Notes under the pieces: generated by a model
What the model was told of the DNA's origin: nothing
The model's input: only the letters and a program-made list of their open reading frames with translations
The model's database searches: none
Made by a program: the position numbers and the translations under genes
NCBI GenBank assembly: GCA_003864495.1
Contig: ML133488.1
Span: forward strand, 3,260,674-3,324,673
Direction: 5' to 3'
Length of the DNA: 64,000 nt
From: Nemopilema nomurai
Taxonomy: Eukaryota; Cnidaria; Scyphozoa; Rhizostomeae; Rhizostomatidae
Shown here: piece by piece, positions 49,329-62,300 of the stretch
Position numbering within the stretch: position 1 is the stretch's first letter
How the letters are laid out: each line of letters opens with the position of its first letter

Positions 49329-52300
49329 TAAGTGATACTTTAAAGTAAGTATAGAATATAAGCAACAGCACACCTTTTATTGAAGAGCGAAAATCACTTA
49401 GAACTGGTGTTGAATGAATCTCTACTGGTTCGCTCCGAGCCATAAGCCAACAGCGCTTCACAGCTCCTCCACAGCTTCACACCTGCCGTGCCTATTACTA
49501 ATGGAAATCCTATGATTACGGCCATGGTGTTCTAGAACTGTTTTCCCCGTTTACCAATCGTAAAGCCCTGCTGACCAAAGTTCTCGTTCCATTGAATCCA
49601 ATTAATGGCGTGAACAGAGCAAGGAAGGCTTCAATGCTGGCTGCGTTCAGCCAAAAGTCGGCTACGATGTAGTAGATAAAGTAGTTGTGCAGTGTCGTGT
49701 GATTTTAGGCAAAGCTGGGCTTCTTCGTACATCACACATACGTCATTAACAGCTCGTCCATATCGAACAGCTACAAAAGCTATTGTTCCATCAACTAGAT
49801 AATGGCGAATAAAGTTTGTTTTTAATCATTTTTAAGTGACGATTCTAAAAAATAGTCGGTCGTGATTTTGTCCCAGGCTTCAACCTTTCTCAATTTCACA
49901 TTTCTGCCCATAAGTTTATCCAGTCATATATAAACAGAATATATCGAATTTATATTAGTATGGGCTCCCGTTGAAATCTGAAATAGTTAGAGCAACGTTA
50001 ATGGAGCTTTTGAATTCTTTATCAGGTGAACGCTTGTTAAAGCTAAGGGGTGCAGGCTTCAAGAATAAAAGTCCCATTACACAGCGAAAACTCTTGGTTT
50101 GTTAGCAGCATCGATTTTTACCATGAATTGATCGATTATAACTGGCATCGAAATGATCTGCCATACCGCATATATTAGGCACACTGTCATGGCAGTGCAT
50201 CAAAAATAAGAAATCGGCGACCAGAAGAGCAACTTTTGCTCTTTCTGTCGCGGTTCAAACTGCAGGCCAAGCACTACAATATGATGGATTTAACAACACT
50301 TTTGTTGTCGGTTATTTGTCGATGCATGCTAAGCTTGAAATCATCTTGATTTCATCAAATTTTGTACAGCTTGATGCATTAAAGAGTGAATATGCAAAAT
50401 TTGATTCTTCGTAATTAAAGATGTTTAAAAAGAATCATTTCTGACCACTCTAATCTGTGACCACTATATGCACACGGTGAAACATCAAATCGATTTGAAT
50501 TTTAACGTCCTTTTTCATTTAATCCAAAATTTGAATTTATTGGTGGTTCTCTGCATTGCAGTTCGCAATGAAAACTTGTTAATGGGGTGAACTTTAATCA
50601 TCACACTGGCTGGACTAAATCCACCTGCCTTTCTTTGGAATTGAATTTCAATTTTTTCCAACTCGAAATTATTTCCCAATCTTCAAATCCTTTCGCAAAA
50701 TTCCAAGCCAATCCTAGATAGAAACTGCAATTAGAAACCAATTGAATTGGATTCAGCTGCCACCTGACAGTGCCCATGCTACAGCAACAACCACCTCGGG
50801 AAAGGACTCTACTTTTTAGACTTTCCTAACAGAAGACGCCTGTGCCTGTGCCAAATGTCCCATCTGTTGGAAATAATTCCCATTTTCCAAAGCCCTTAAA
50901 TTTAGCAACTTTCCCTCCGATACCAAGGATCTAGCATTTTCAATTTCAAACTGCTGACCTTCGAGCACATCAGGATGATAATTGAAGCAAAGGCAAACAC
51001 ATTGGCAAAATTATGAAACACCAGAAGCTAAGTATTCAACAAATTGATCCAGCTGTTAGCAAAGACATACATCTTGTGATACAAGTCTTTTTAATTAAAT
51101 TGGATCTTTAGACCGATACGGACTTCCTCCCAGCAGCAACAATAACCATAGAGTGTAAATACTAAATCTAAAAGCCTGGATGTAGCATCGTTTGATATAA
51201 TATGACTAAAAATGAAATACAGTGCATATTTCCAATTTAATGACATGTGACAGCAGCTCTTCTTCCTATTTTGATACTATTCGTGTTTAAGCAATGACGA
51301 AAAATGGTTTCAACTTAGTTTCAGAGCTTTAAAGTGGACGATAAACAGACACTTCAGAGCTAAGAATGATCTTGTGAAAAATCGGCTGATAATGAGTGTC
51401 CGTCGGTCTGCTTACGGTGCATTAGCAACCGTGTTGTAAAGAATACCTTTGGTAGAAACTTTATACACAAAATATTCAGAAACTGCATATGCTGATGAGG
51501 ACTTATTTAACAGTTTAGTCCAGACAGACTGCAAATTGACCCTGAGCTGACGCAATTTTCAAATTGAGATTGAAAGTTCACCAACTAAACCAAGCTCCAT
51601 ATAATCCCAGCTGCGGAGTTTCGAAAGTTGTTTTTTCTTCAAATTCCCAAATATTTTCGGCCTTTTGGTGCATTTTAAATGGGGAGCAGTTGCGCTGTGT
51701 CGTAGGACAATCAACTGTTTTTTGCCAACCTCCCATAAGGGCAGTTGGATAACGATTGTGCGTTGGTGGTTGTGGAATGACGTCACTTTGACAAAAGATT
51801 CAAAGCTATATCTCTCGAAATACGCAAACATGTTAAAACACGGCAATGCTATAAATGATCCCAAAGACCCAAAGAATCTATAGACTTATGTGTCGAGTGA
51901 CGAAGGCAATGTAGACCATGAGTGGTACCACCTCCGAATAGGAAAAGGGCATGACACTCGCCTCGGCCAGAATACTGTAGTCTGACATTGTTAGCCTCGT
52001 TTTCGCGCTGAAACTGCAGGTCGATTAACCTCGTTTTCAGAATTCGTCTGCGTGCAAAGCTTTTCTTAACAACAAAATTTTTCACTGTGTCTTTTGCTTT
52101 TTCCCTTCTATGATACCACCCCATTACCAATCACTAGATTAAATTATCGCAAATAATTACTGTCGGAATATTGGAAAGCCAACAACATCCTCAACAAAGA
52201 TTGCAGCATTGGTTGTCTGCGCTTATTAACGAATATTACCAGAAGCTTCTGGAAACTGTCTATAGAAATAAGTGGGCTGTCGACTTTTAAATTATAAATC

Positions 52301-53245
52301 AAACATCGAGTGTTCTTTCAATCTAGAATAAACTTCAAAAACACGAAGCAATAAGTCAGGTATTTTAGCAACATAGCACTGCCATTTAAAACTAGCCAAA
52401 ATATCTTGATTTAAAAAAGTCCTTGATGAAGTTAGACCATGGCAAGTTTGCTGTTCTGATGAAAGAAGTAAAAATACCGAGATCGAAGATTTGTTGCACC
52501 CCCCTGACGAGTTGGTCATTTAACAACCTACTATAACTGAGGGAGTCATACAATCGCCAACGCACAAACTGAAGATATGTTTGTCAAGCTCGGGCCAAAA
52601 TTCAGCCACACCTCTCCAGTCCTTATCGTTTTCTTACCTGCTGTCCTTCAACAAAATTCACCAAAAATATCGAAAAGGTTTTCATAAACACTTTTCATTC
52701 AAAGTAACACAAGTGGAGCAGTTGTTCAACTCGAAAACGTTCAAGCAGCGTTAGCAACCTATTGTATATGCGAAAGCACTGCGATTTTTGTAGGATTTTA
52801 AGAAAGGAAGGCCAGTCCTCTATGAGACAGTGCTTTGACGATCAGTTGACAAAACATTTCAAAGCCCTTTAATGTTTTATGTGGTCTCAAGAATTGGCGA
52901 TGCTTCAGAAACCAAACACGTCTGTGGTTGGTAACCTCGTATCTTCCAGCCATTATCACCGTTTGCGTTCAAGACAGGAAAAATGGCCTAAAGACCAAAC
53001 ACGCCTTTTTGAATACTGTTTTTAGGAATAATTCAGCCTACGACGCCAAACTGGCAAAACACTGCAAATAGGAAAACTTGCAAAGCAGGCTACGACTAAC
53101 AGCAAGGGAACTTTAGAAAACAGCAGAGTAATTTCATATATTCAAAATTCATTTATATATAGTAAACTTACAAATTCAAATTGGATTTCTACATTTGAAA
53201 GTCTTTCTTTCTCCGACTTAAGAAAATTAATACGCAGGTTTGAAA
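49329..53245. other. Intergenic region between the transposon and RPS6KC1, no supported gene
   Basis: It contains the 3' UTR of RPS6KC1 somewhere below 53246. Two overlapping minus-strand frames (51559-51864 and 51849-52130, about 100 and 93 codons) are open, but I recognise no domain and the plus strand is open in the same place. A locally G+C-richer patch with several open frames lies at 49410-49750. No RNA genes were seen. Confidence 0.4.
49410..49740 (-). pseudogene. Possible remnant of a hydrophobic protein gene
   Basis: Two minus-strand pieces in different frames read like membrane protein: HNYFIYYIVADFWLNAASIE followed by AFLALFTPLIGFNGTRT, then MAVIIGFPLVIGTAGVKLW and RSCEALLAYGSE. 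Together they could be one gene broken by a frameshift. The plus strand is also open in part (KALLTKVLVPLNPINGVNR). I recognise no family, and the higher G+C alone makes long open stretches more likely. It abuts the right end of the Harbinger element. Confidence 0.2.
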
Positions 53246-53319
53246 TCAGATTTCTTTCCAGTTTATTGAAGCGAAGAAAGGATGGGATTTGATTTCTTCA
53301 CATCCAGCAACACCAGAGC
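53246..53319 (-). CDS. RPS6KC1: RPS6KC1 last exon
   Basis: The acceptor is ttcattcgacag. It reads SGVAGCEEIKSHPFFASINW and KEI, then TGA. E-x-I-K-S-H-P-F-F-x-x-x-x-W is the standard C-terminal helix of AGC-type kinase domains and matches the vertebrate protein end. Confidence 0.94.
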
Positions 53320-56300
53320 CTGTCGAATGAAATCACAATAAATACGCAATATCAAGGAAATGCCATGGGTTTAGACAAAAGGAGGTTGGGAAATGATTCG
53401 AGAGGGAGATGAAATGGAAAGTTTGGTCTTCATTTTGGAGAAAGGTTAATAATTTACCAAGTGTAATAATTTACCAAGTTTTCAGGTTTCGAGAAAATGA
53501 CCAAATAAAGGACTTATTAGTTCGCATTGCAATATTCTCATTTGCTTTACGGCCCTTTCATTTGGCTTCTCTCCATATTGATAGAACCTCCCTACCTTTC
53601 TACATTTCATATCGACGTTGACATTTGAGATTTTAATCAACTTCAATAATCTAATGATGGTCATGCGACCGTACTTTTTGATGCGCATCAACAAAAACCT
53701 TATCGAAACGAAAAGCAAATGAGCCTAAATTCAACAAGTCTAACTAAAGGAATAAAAATCCATTCTTCCGCAGTAGATTCGTAGTTGATTTTTAAACGAG
53801 CAAACAAATCAGTTCTAACGCCTACGGAAGACACACAACATATTCGGTGTTAATCAGTTCCACAACCGGGTGCTATGGCATCAACCCTAAAAAAGCTCCT
53901 TGATGAAGAGAGATTTGCAATCAAACATTGGTCTTTTGCAGCAAGCAAGTCGAAATGGAATAGCAACTGAAGCAACTGGCTAGTCTGTTGACACATCATG
54001 GTCAAAACCGCTGCATAATTAGCGACAAACGTGCTCATCCGATCGTGGGTGGCATCTGGCACCTAACAATGAGATTTCCACCAATAAACGACTAAAATCA
54101 AGAACCACACCAAGATCGTTAGCGACACGTTTCAGCAGAAATTCTGTTGTAGCCCAACAACTGATAAAGATAATAAGAAATTCGCAACGCCTTCCTATTT
54201 CCTTGCAAAACTACGTAGATGATAACAGTGGCTTTCTATTAGGTTAGCTGTGAGGTCTGTTTATTTGAGAACAAAGAAAAAACACCCACTTTGGGCAGCT
54301 GTTTCGAGGCAATAAGATCTTCTCAAACAGCCTCCATGAAATGAAGACAAGCAATTGCCAATCCTTATTTCGCGTAAATTAAATTATCTGTCAAAATAAG
54401 TCGAAGAAATGATAAGAGTCTCTGCTAGTTGTGTCTGTCCCAATGTCGCAAAATTTTCTAGGCCCTGTTACGTAGCTTCGTACTGAAACTTATTGGTAAA
54501 GCAGCACAAACTTGCATTCGTGTGCAGATGCGAAAATTCAAAAGATGTCCAGATATGCAAATAACAGCAGCTATTATTCATCCGTCTAGTTTTCGATTCC
54601 GTCCATTCATTCATTCATTCATTCATTCTGCAATCATTATAAAAACTGCAGTCGATGAAGCAACGAGCAAGTCAGTGTCCTGTTTTTGATATGTCTCGAG
54701 GCTTGGGAAGTTATGCTTGTATTAGAAAGCGCAAAATAAACTGGAAAATCAAGGAATGAACGTGGTATCACAAAACGAGTTTGGCGGCCTATTCCCGTTA
54801 ATAATTTAAAGACTGGGACTGATTTAACAGATGGCCTTTTGCTAAAGGAGAAATGCAAAACCTGGTGGCTGATTGAGTGAGCGGATAGGCCGTACTCTAT
54901 GACAGTAGTCACATTAGAATAGCGTCATATCTGGAACATCAGCAGGGCAGAAGTGTCGACTGGGAACCGTAAATTCAACTACAATCAACTCATCTGACAA
55001 CGTCAAAGTCGAATTAGACAATATGAAGAGGGAAAGGGCCACGAAGGGGCGTAGTTGAAACTGCGAAAAATAGAATTTTAACTTTAATAAAGAAAGTTGC
55101 TGTTTAGCACGGTTCAGGACTTACCCAGTCTATCCTTAGGATTGTATCGGATTAGCTGGAAAATGGAGACAAAAAGTAGTCAGCAACTGAGAAAGTCAAA
55201 ACTTTGCCTTTTGGAGCTAGACGTCGGCTTAAAAGCCCATTAAAAGATTACGAAATTCGGTTGTGATAAAGCAACGTTAAAGATTTGACCCGAAAATACA
55301 GGATGAGAATCTGGCAGGAAACGTTCCAATAGAAAGGAGCGACAAGTAAGAGCGGTGTAACAACACCAAGAGAAATTATGCGAGTGCATAGTACATTCAC
55401 CCTGCAAACCAGCAATCGGAAAGCCTTACCCCAGCTAGAAGAGCCCATGCCTCATTACTCAGTGGTTTCGGAAGATTGATAATCGAATGCGAGTGAATTC
55501 CACTTGGATAGCACGAATGAAGAGACTGTAGAACGAAAAATATCACCAATTAATTTGACATGTAAATACACGCGGCTCTTTCACAAAGCATTAAAAGTGT
55601 GTAATTTTTTATTATGTCATGTAGATGCGACCGCTCTTTTAAAATTGAGACTGCATGCTTTAACATGTTCAAAAGTGTTGAACATTTTTTATTCTCTTTG
55701 CTAAAATATACTGCCGGTACACTTTCGCAAAATCAGGAGTTTGAAATTGCTTTTCCAAAAGAGCCCCATGCTACATATAAGTCCTTGAAAATCTAGAGCC
55801 TCTTTTATATAAAAGCTTTGACTCTGCAGTAAAGTGCAGGTATATCTATTCACAGATAATACTTCGTTTCAGAAAGACAAATCTAAAACCCAAGGCGACA
55901 TAAAAGGTTTAAAACATGATGTCAACATGATGTAGTTTACATTGGGTAGCATAAAAACAATTGCTATAAAAAGCAATTGTATATAGTATGACAGAATAAC
56001 AGTTTAATGGCTAGAAAGCTCAATCGTAGAGAAACCACGTGAAAATTCGTGGTTCAAGTCTTCTTCTGTGGCGTATCTCGCAAGCACCTGCACATGGACA
56101 ATTTCAATCGAACCAAGGAGGGAACCGGAGACAAACATGAATTGGAAAGGTTGCCGGAGAAAATGCACCGACAAATGGTGATGATAATCGAAAAACTACC
56201 AAATAGCCTCTGCGCCAGGTCATCTAAAGATCGAAGACATGCAGCAAGTTTTATTCAAAGCCAGAAGGAATTGAGATCACAATCGCCGCTTAACATTTAA

Positions 56301-59300
56301 CTATTTATGAATAAAATAAAACCAAGCTTAAATTTGCTGGAGATAACACATTTATACGGTTTCAGACAGCCTACTTAAAACTTAAGTTTGCATCAGGACA
56401 TCCGCTGAAAATTGGATATCAGCAAGGAAAACTGCTTGTTTAAAATGGCTTAAACAGGATTTCAAGGAGACAGACGCCTAATATATGTTCTAAAAGCGAT
56501 TAAACCAGCTTTAACAGTTTCAGCTCGAAAAGAACTATTGCCTAGATTGGAAATAAATTATACCTTGCGAGTTAGTAGTTCAAAGAATATAGCACCCAAA
56601 CTCCACCAGTCGGCAGCTCTTGTCAGAGGAAAAATTCCATTAGCCTCTGCGAAGAAAAAGGCCTATTTACATATTCAAAATACGGATATTAAGGTAACAT
56701 TTGTTGATAGGCATTCTGTTGATCAAGGAATACTTTCGAAAACACATGGTAAAAGCCATCGAGGTATTTTGAAATTCATTGCTAATGACAACCACAAAAA
56801 ACAATGAAATAAGGCTTAATTATTGCACCTTAATTGTGTATTTAATCAAAAATTGTCACAAGGAGGAAGAGTATTTCAAGGAAGAAACAACGGGACAATA
56901 CTAACCTGGGGCAGCGTAAGATCTCTCCAAAGCATTTTCATTTATGCAGTATTCCACGCCTCGTATATTTGAAAAGTATGTAAGCTTGATGTGGCCATCG
57001 CTATCCAATAGGACATTTCGGGGATTCAGATCTCTACAAGATGACAATTAGTGTTACTTCAACACCACGGTAAGTTCAAGACAACAATAATAAGAGCTAG
57101 GCTCTAAGTGCCTGCATTCCACCTTAGAGTAAGAAAATGAATATACAAGCTAGGACCAGCAGGGTGTGTAGCCAAGCTGAAAGGAAGAAGATCATAGTTC
57201 GGCTGGCATTATATATCTGCTAGAGCAAGTTGATTTATGTACCAGTTCAAAGTAGGAAGATGAAGAATCACATGAAGCAAATGATGCGCTTTCAAGCTCG
57301 GAAAAAGAAGATGTGCACACCGGTTTAAATAAAACAGAAGCACATATAAGCTCAGATAAGGAAGATTCCAGCTTGAAGATTCATAACCCAACTCAAAGCA
57401 AGAAGTCAGATGGATGTTCTAGCTCGGCAGATGAAGATGAATATGCCAGCTTGGTGCAGGAAGATGGGTATATACAATCTGAGAGCAAGAAGATTTGCTT
57501 TTCGACTTGTAAAAAGAAGATGTGCACACCGGTTTAAATAAAACAGAAGCACATATAAGCTCAGATAAGGAAGATTCTAGTTTGAAGATTCATAACCTAA
57601 CTCAAAGCAAGAAGTCAGATGGATATTCTAGCTCGGGAGATGAAGATGAATATGCCAGCTTGGTGCAGGAAGATGGGTATATACAATCTGAGAGCAAGAA
57701 GATTTGCTTTTCGACCTGTAAAAAGAAGATGTGCACACCGGTTTAAAGAAAACAGAAGCACATATAAGCTCAGATAAGGAAGATTCCAGCTTGAAGATTC
57801 ATAACCCAACTCAAAGCAAGAAGTCAGATGGATATTCTAGCTCGGGAGATGAAGATGAATATGCCAGCTTGGTGCAGGAAGATGGGTATATACAATCTGA
57901 GAGCAAGAAGATTTGCTTTTCGACTTGTAAAAAGAAGATGTGCACACCGGTTTAAAGAAAACAGAAGCACATATAAGCTCAGATAAGGAAGATTCCAGCT
58001 TGAAGATTCATAACCTAACTCAAAGCAAGAAGTCAGATGGATATTCTAGCTCGGGAGATGAAGATGAATATGCCAGCTTGGTGCAGGAAGATGGGTATAT
58101 ACAATCTGAGAGCAAGAAGATTTGCTTTTCGACTTGTAAAAAGAAGATGTGCACACCGGTTTAAAGAAAACAGAAGCACATATAAGCTCAGATAAGGAAG
58201 ATTCAGCTTGAAGATTCATAACCTAACTCAAAGCAAGAAGTCAGATGGATATTCTAGCTCGGGAGATGAAGATGAATATGCCAGCTTGGTGCAGGAAGAT
58301 GGGTATATACAATCTGAGAGCAAGAAGATTTGCTTTTCGACTTGTAAAAAGAAGATGTGCACACCGGTTTAAAGAAAACAGAAGCACATATAAGCTCAGA
58401 TAAGGAAGATTCCAGCTTGAAGATTCATAACCCAACTCAAAGCAAGAAGTCAGATGGATATTCTAGCTCGGGAGATGAAGATGAATATGCCAGCTTGGTG
58501 CAGGAAGATGGGTATATACAATCTGAGAGCAAGAAGATTTGCTTTTCGACTTGTAAAAAGAAGATGTGCACACCGGTTTAAAAAAACAGAAGCACATATA
58601 AGCTCAGATAAGGAAGATTCCAGCTTGAAGATTCATAACCAACTCAAAGCAAGAAGTCAGATGGATATTCTAGCTCGGGAGATGAAGATGAATATGCCAG
58701 CTTGGTGCAGGAAGATGGGTATATACAATCTGAGAGCAAGAAGATTTGCTTTTCGACCTGTAAAAAGAAGATGTGCACACCGGTTTAAAGAAAACAGAAG
58801 CACATATAAGCTCAGATAAGGAAGATTCCAGCTTGAAGATTCATAACCCAACTCAAAGCAAGAAGTCAGATGGATATTCTAGCTCGGGAGATGAAGATGA
58901 ATATGCCAGCTTGGTGCAGGAAGATGGGTATATACAATCTGAGAGCAAGAAGATTTGCTTTTCGACTTGTAAAAAGAAGATGTGCACACCGGTTTAAAGA
59001 AAACAGAAGCACATATAAGCTCAGATAAGGAAGATTCCAGCTTGAAGATTCATAACCAACTCAAAGCAAGAAGTCAGATGGATATTCTAGCTCGGGAGAT
59101 GAAGATGAATATGCCAGCTTGGTGCAGGAAGATGGGTATATACAATCTGAGAGCAAGAAGATTTGCTTTTCGACTTGTAAAAAGAAGATGTGCACACCGG
59201 TTTAAAGAAAACAGAAGCACATATAAGCTCAGATAAGGAAGATTCCAGCTTGAAGATTCATAACCTAACTCAAAGCAAGAAGTCAGATGGATATTCTAGC

Positions 59301-62300
59301 TCGGGAGATGAAGATGAATATGCCAGCTTGGTGCAGGAAGATGGGTATATACAATCTGAGAGCAAGAAGATTTGCTTTTCGACTTGTAAAAAGAAGATGT
59401 GCACACCGGTTTAAAGAAAACAGAAGCACATATAAGCTCAGATAAGGAAGATTCCAGCTTGAAGATTCATAACCTAACTCAAAGCAAGAAGTCAGATGGA
59501 TATTCTAGCTCGGGAGATGAAGATGAATATGCCAGCTTGGTGCAGGAAGATGGGTATATACAATCTGAGAGCAAGAAGATTTGCTTTTCGACTTGTAAAA
59601 AGAAGATGTGCACACCGGTTTAAAGAAAACAGAAGCACATATAAGCTCAGATAAGGAAGATTCCAGCTTGAAGATTCATAACCCAACTCAAAGCAAGAAG
59701 TCAGATGGATATTCTAGCTCGGGAGATGAAGATGAATATGCCAGCTTGGTGCAGGAAGATGGGTATATACAATCTGAGAGCAAGAAGATTTGCTTTTCGA
59801 CTTGTAAAAAGAAGATGTGCACACCGGTTTAAAGAAAACAGAAGCACATATAAGCTCAGATAAGGAAGATTCTAGTTTGAAGATTCATAACCTAACTCAA
59901 AGCAAGAAGTCAGATGGATATAATAGCTGGGGAGATGAAGATGAATATGCCAGCTTGGTGCAGGAAGATGGGTATATACAATCTGAGAGCAAGAAGATTT
60001 GCTTTTCGACTTGTAAAAAGAAGATATGAATACCAGTTTGAAGCAAAAATTGCCAAAACTAGCGGAGATATCAGGTGTTCATTTCAACGTCGCGCATAAA
60101 TATTCATACATCAGTTTGGAGAAGAAAGATAAAGAACTAAATAAGCCCTGGATAAAGAAACCAAGGAAGATGGAATTTAGCTACCACTATGGTTCCTTTG
60201 CCTTGAATACGTTAGACCCAAAAGCTCTTTCTAGAAGGGCCAAAAGTGCTAGGCACTACTTGATGACGTTATCAAATAAACTGGCATTTATGTCCGCTTA
60301 CTTGCAAATAATCCCGTGCTCGTGAAGATCACTGAGCACTGAAACTATTTCAGCCATCCACACTCGAATCACATCCTCATTGGTTTTGTGGCTCTTCTCC
60401 ACCACAGTCACTGCATCGGTCGACTGATTCGATTTCCCATTGCAAGCTGCTTTAACATCCGCACGACTCCGGTTAGCATTTACGTCACAACAAGCCGGAA
60501 AGTCTGAATTCCACCCGAGGTCCATGTCTAAATAATTCCACAAAAGCCCACCTGAAATGAATTCTAAAAACAAATAAATACCGGTGCTCGTCTCTGTGAA
60601 ATGACGCAGCTTCACCATGTATTTGCTATCGATTAATTTCCTGTTCCCTTTAGCAACAAATTCTCTCTTGTTCTTGTATTCAGCCCCACATTTATGTAAA
60701 ACCTTAACCCCAAAAACTTCACCTGACATATGTCTTTCAACTAAAAATATCTTGTCCACGACCCCAAGAGTTTTTACATCTGCGAGGTTTATAGCACTTT
60801 TGCGGGTATTCCTTTCTCCGTTGGCTTCATGCAAGTAGTTTCTGTACACATTTTCAGCCCGCAATAAATACTGCGCGGTTTTACGCCGCACCGCAACCCG
60901 CCGGCCTTCGTCAGAGTCTTGCTGCACGCCTTGCAAAAGCAAGCCGATTCCTAGCTTGTAAAGCTCGAACGAGGCTTGGTACTGCTTCTGCTCCTCGCGC
61001 TCAATCGCCTCGCTCATGGCTAGGCTAGCCTGGTAGACATAATCATCTGCTTCGATTGCTCTCTGTATTTGCGCCTTCGTTTTATCGTCCAGGGACAAAG
61101 AGAAGCGATTTTTCGTCGGTTGCTCATGTCTCGAGGGCATGTTTAAGTCTAAACTTTGCTGCATCTCTCCGCCCTCTTCCTGCAAATTATCAGGATTATC
61201 CTTGGCGGATGAAGTCCCCTGGTCATCATCTTGAGCAGTCCTATCACTACTAAAACCGTCCACCCTTTCATTCGTGTTTTTGCTACTTTCCCCATCTTCA
61301 TTAGCAATTTCTCTAGAACTGTCATCACCGCGAATTTCTTTCGAAGGACAACTTCGAACGACTTTGTTCATTGGACTTAACTCAGTTTCTTCACTGATTT
61401 TCAGTTCAGCTTCGCTTGAGGAAGGCTTTGTAGTTGTCTCCACAATACTTTCAGCATATTGCTGAGGCAATTCATCATCAGCCTCACACTCAACCGAATC
61501 CTCGTTTCTGTCCGGAGACAAATCATCATCGACTACATCATCGGGCAGTTTTGGCAAACTACACAACGCATCTACCAGGTCATCGTCTGAATCACCTTCG
61601 ACCTCAGGCCTTGCGGAACTAAAAGAGAAAATCCCTTATCAAAGCCAAAGAACGAGCATTTGTCACAAAGCAACAGACAGCCTGTTATAAAGCATACCCA
61701 GAAATCCAATAGACATGCTTATTTATTGACAGACCCGTAAAGCTATGCAAAATAGGGTAATAGGTTAAGTAGTTCCATTCTGCTCCATTACCATTAACGT
61801 ATAAATAATTTATCCAATAACTTGTACAGCCTTCCAAATTGTAACGCCAACAAAACTATCTTGCCCAAGTGAATCGAGACATAATGCAAAACCAAAATAA
61901 AAACGCTCAGTGGGTACTGAATACCTTTCGAGGATGCTTGTTTCCTCTTTCATTTCATCCTGGCACTCATCGTTCAACTGGGATACATTCAAAGAGCTGA
62001 TATCCTTCAGCTCATCTGCCTCTGACGCGAGTCTTTCGATATCGTCTCCTTCGCTGCACACTGAAAATGCTTCCCGCAGCCACTTGCCTTCTTCTTCATT
62101 TCCAGCATCGCTGGTTGAGAAAACGTCATCATCAGCAACATCATCGAGAGCTGACGCTGCAATACAGTCCCCTCCGGGCGTTCCACTCTCAGGCACCTCA
62201 TCAGGGCCATTACTCACGCATCGGTTGTTTGGTATACCCACGATCGAATCTTGTTGGAGTCCATCAGGCCGTTCACATCCATCTTCCCCACCAGCAAGAG

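Noticed and set aside
55802..55815. Palindrome cttttatataaaag as a TATA promoter
   Set aside because: It lies within an RPS6KC1 intron with no open frame or start signal downstream.
57313..60025. Minisatellite as a coding repeat protein or a chain of small exons
   Set aside because: 209 is not divisible by three and each copy ends at TAA. Removing the 38 bases between a GTAAAA and a later ACAG would leave 57 codons, but an intron that short with no pyrimidine tract is not credible in an animal.
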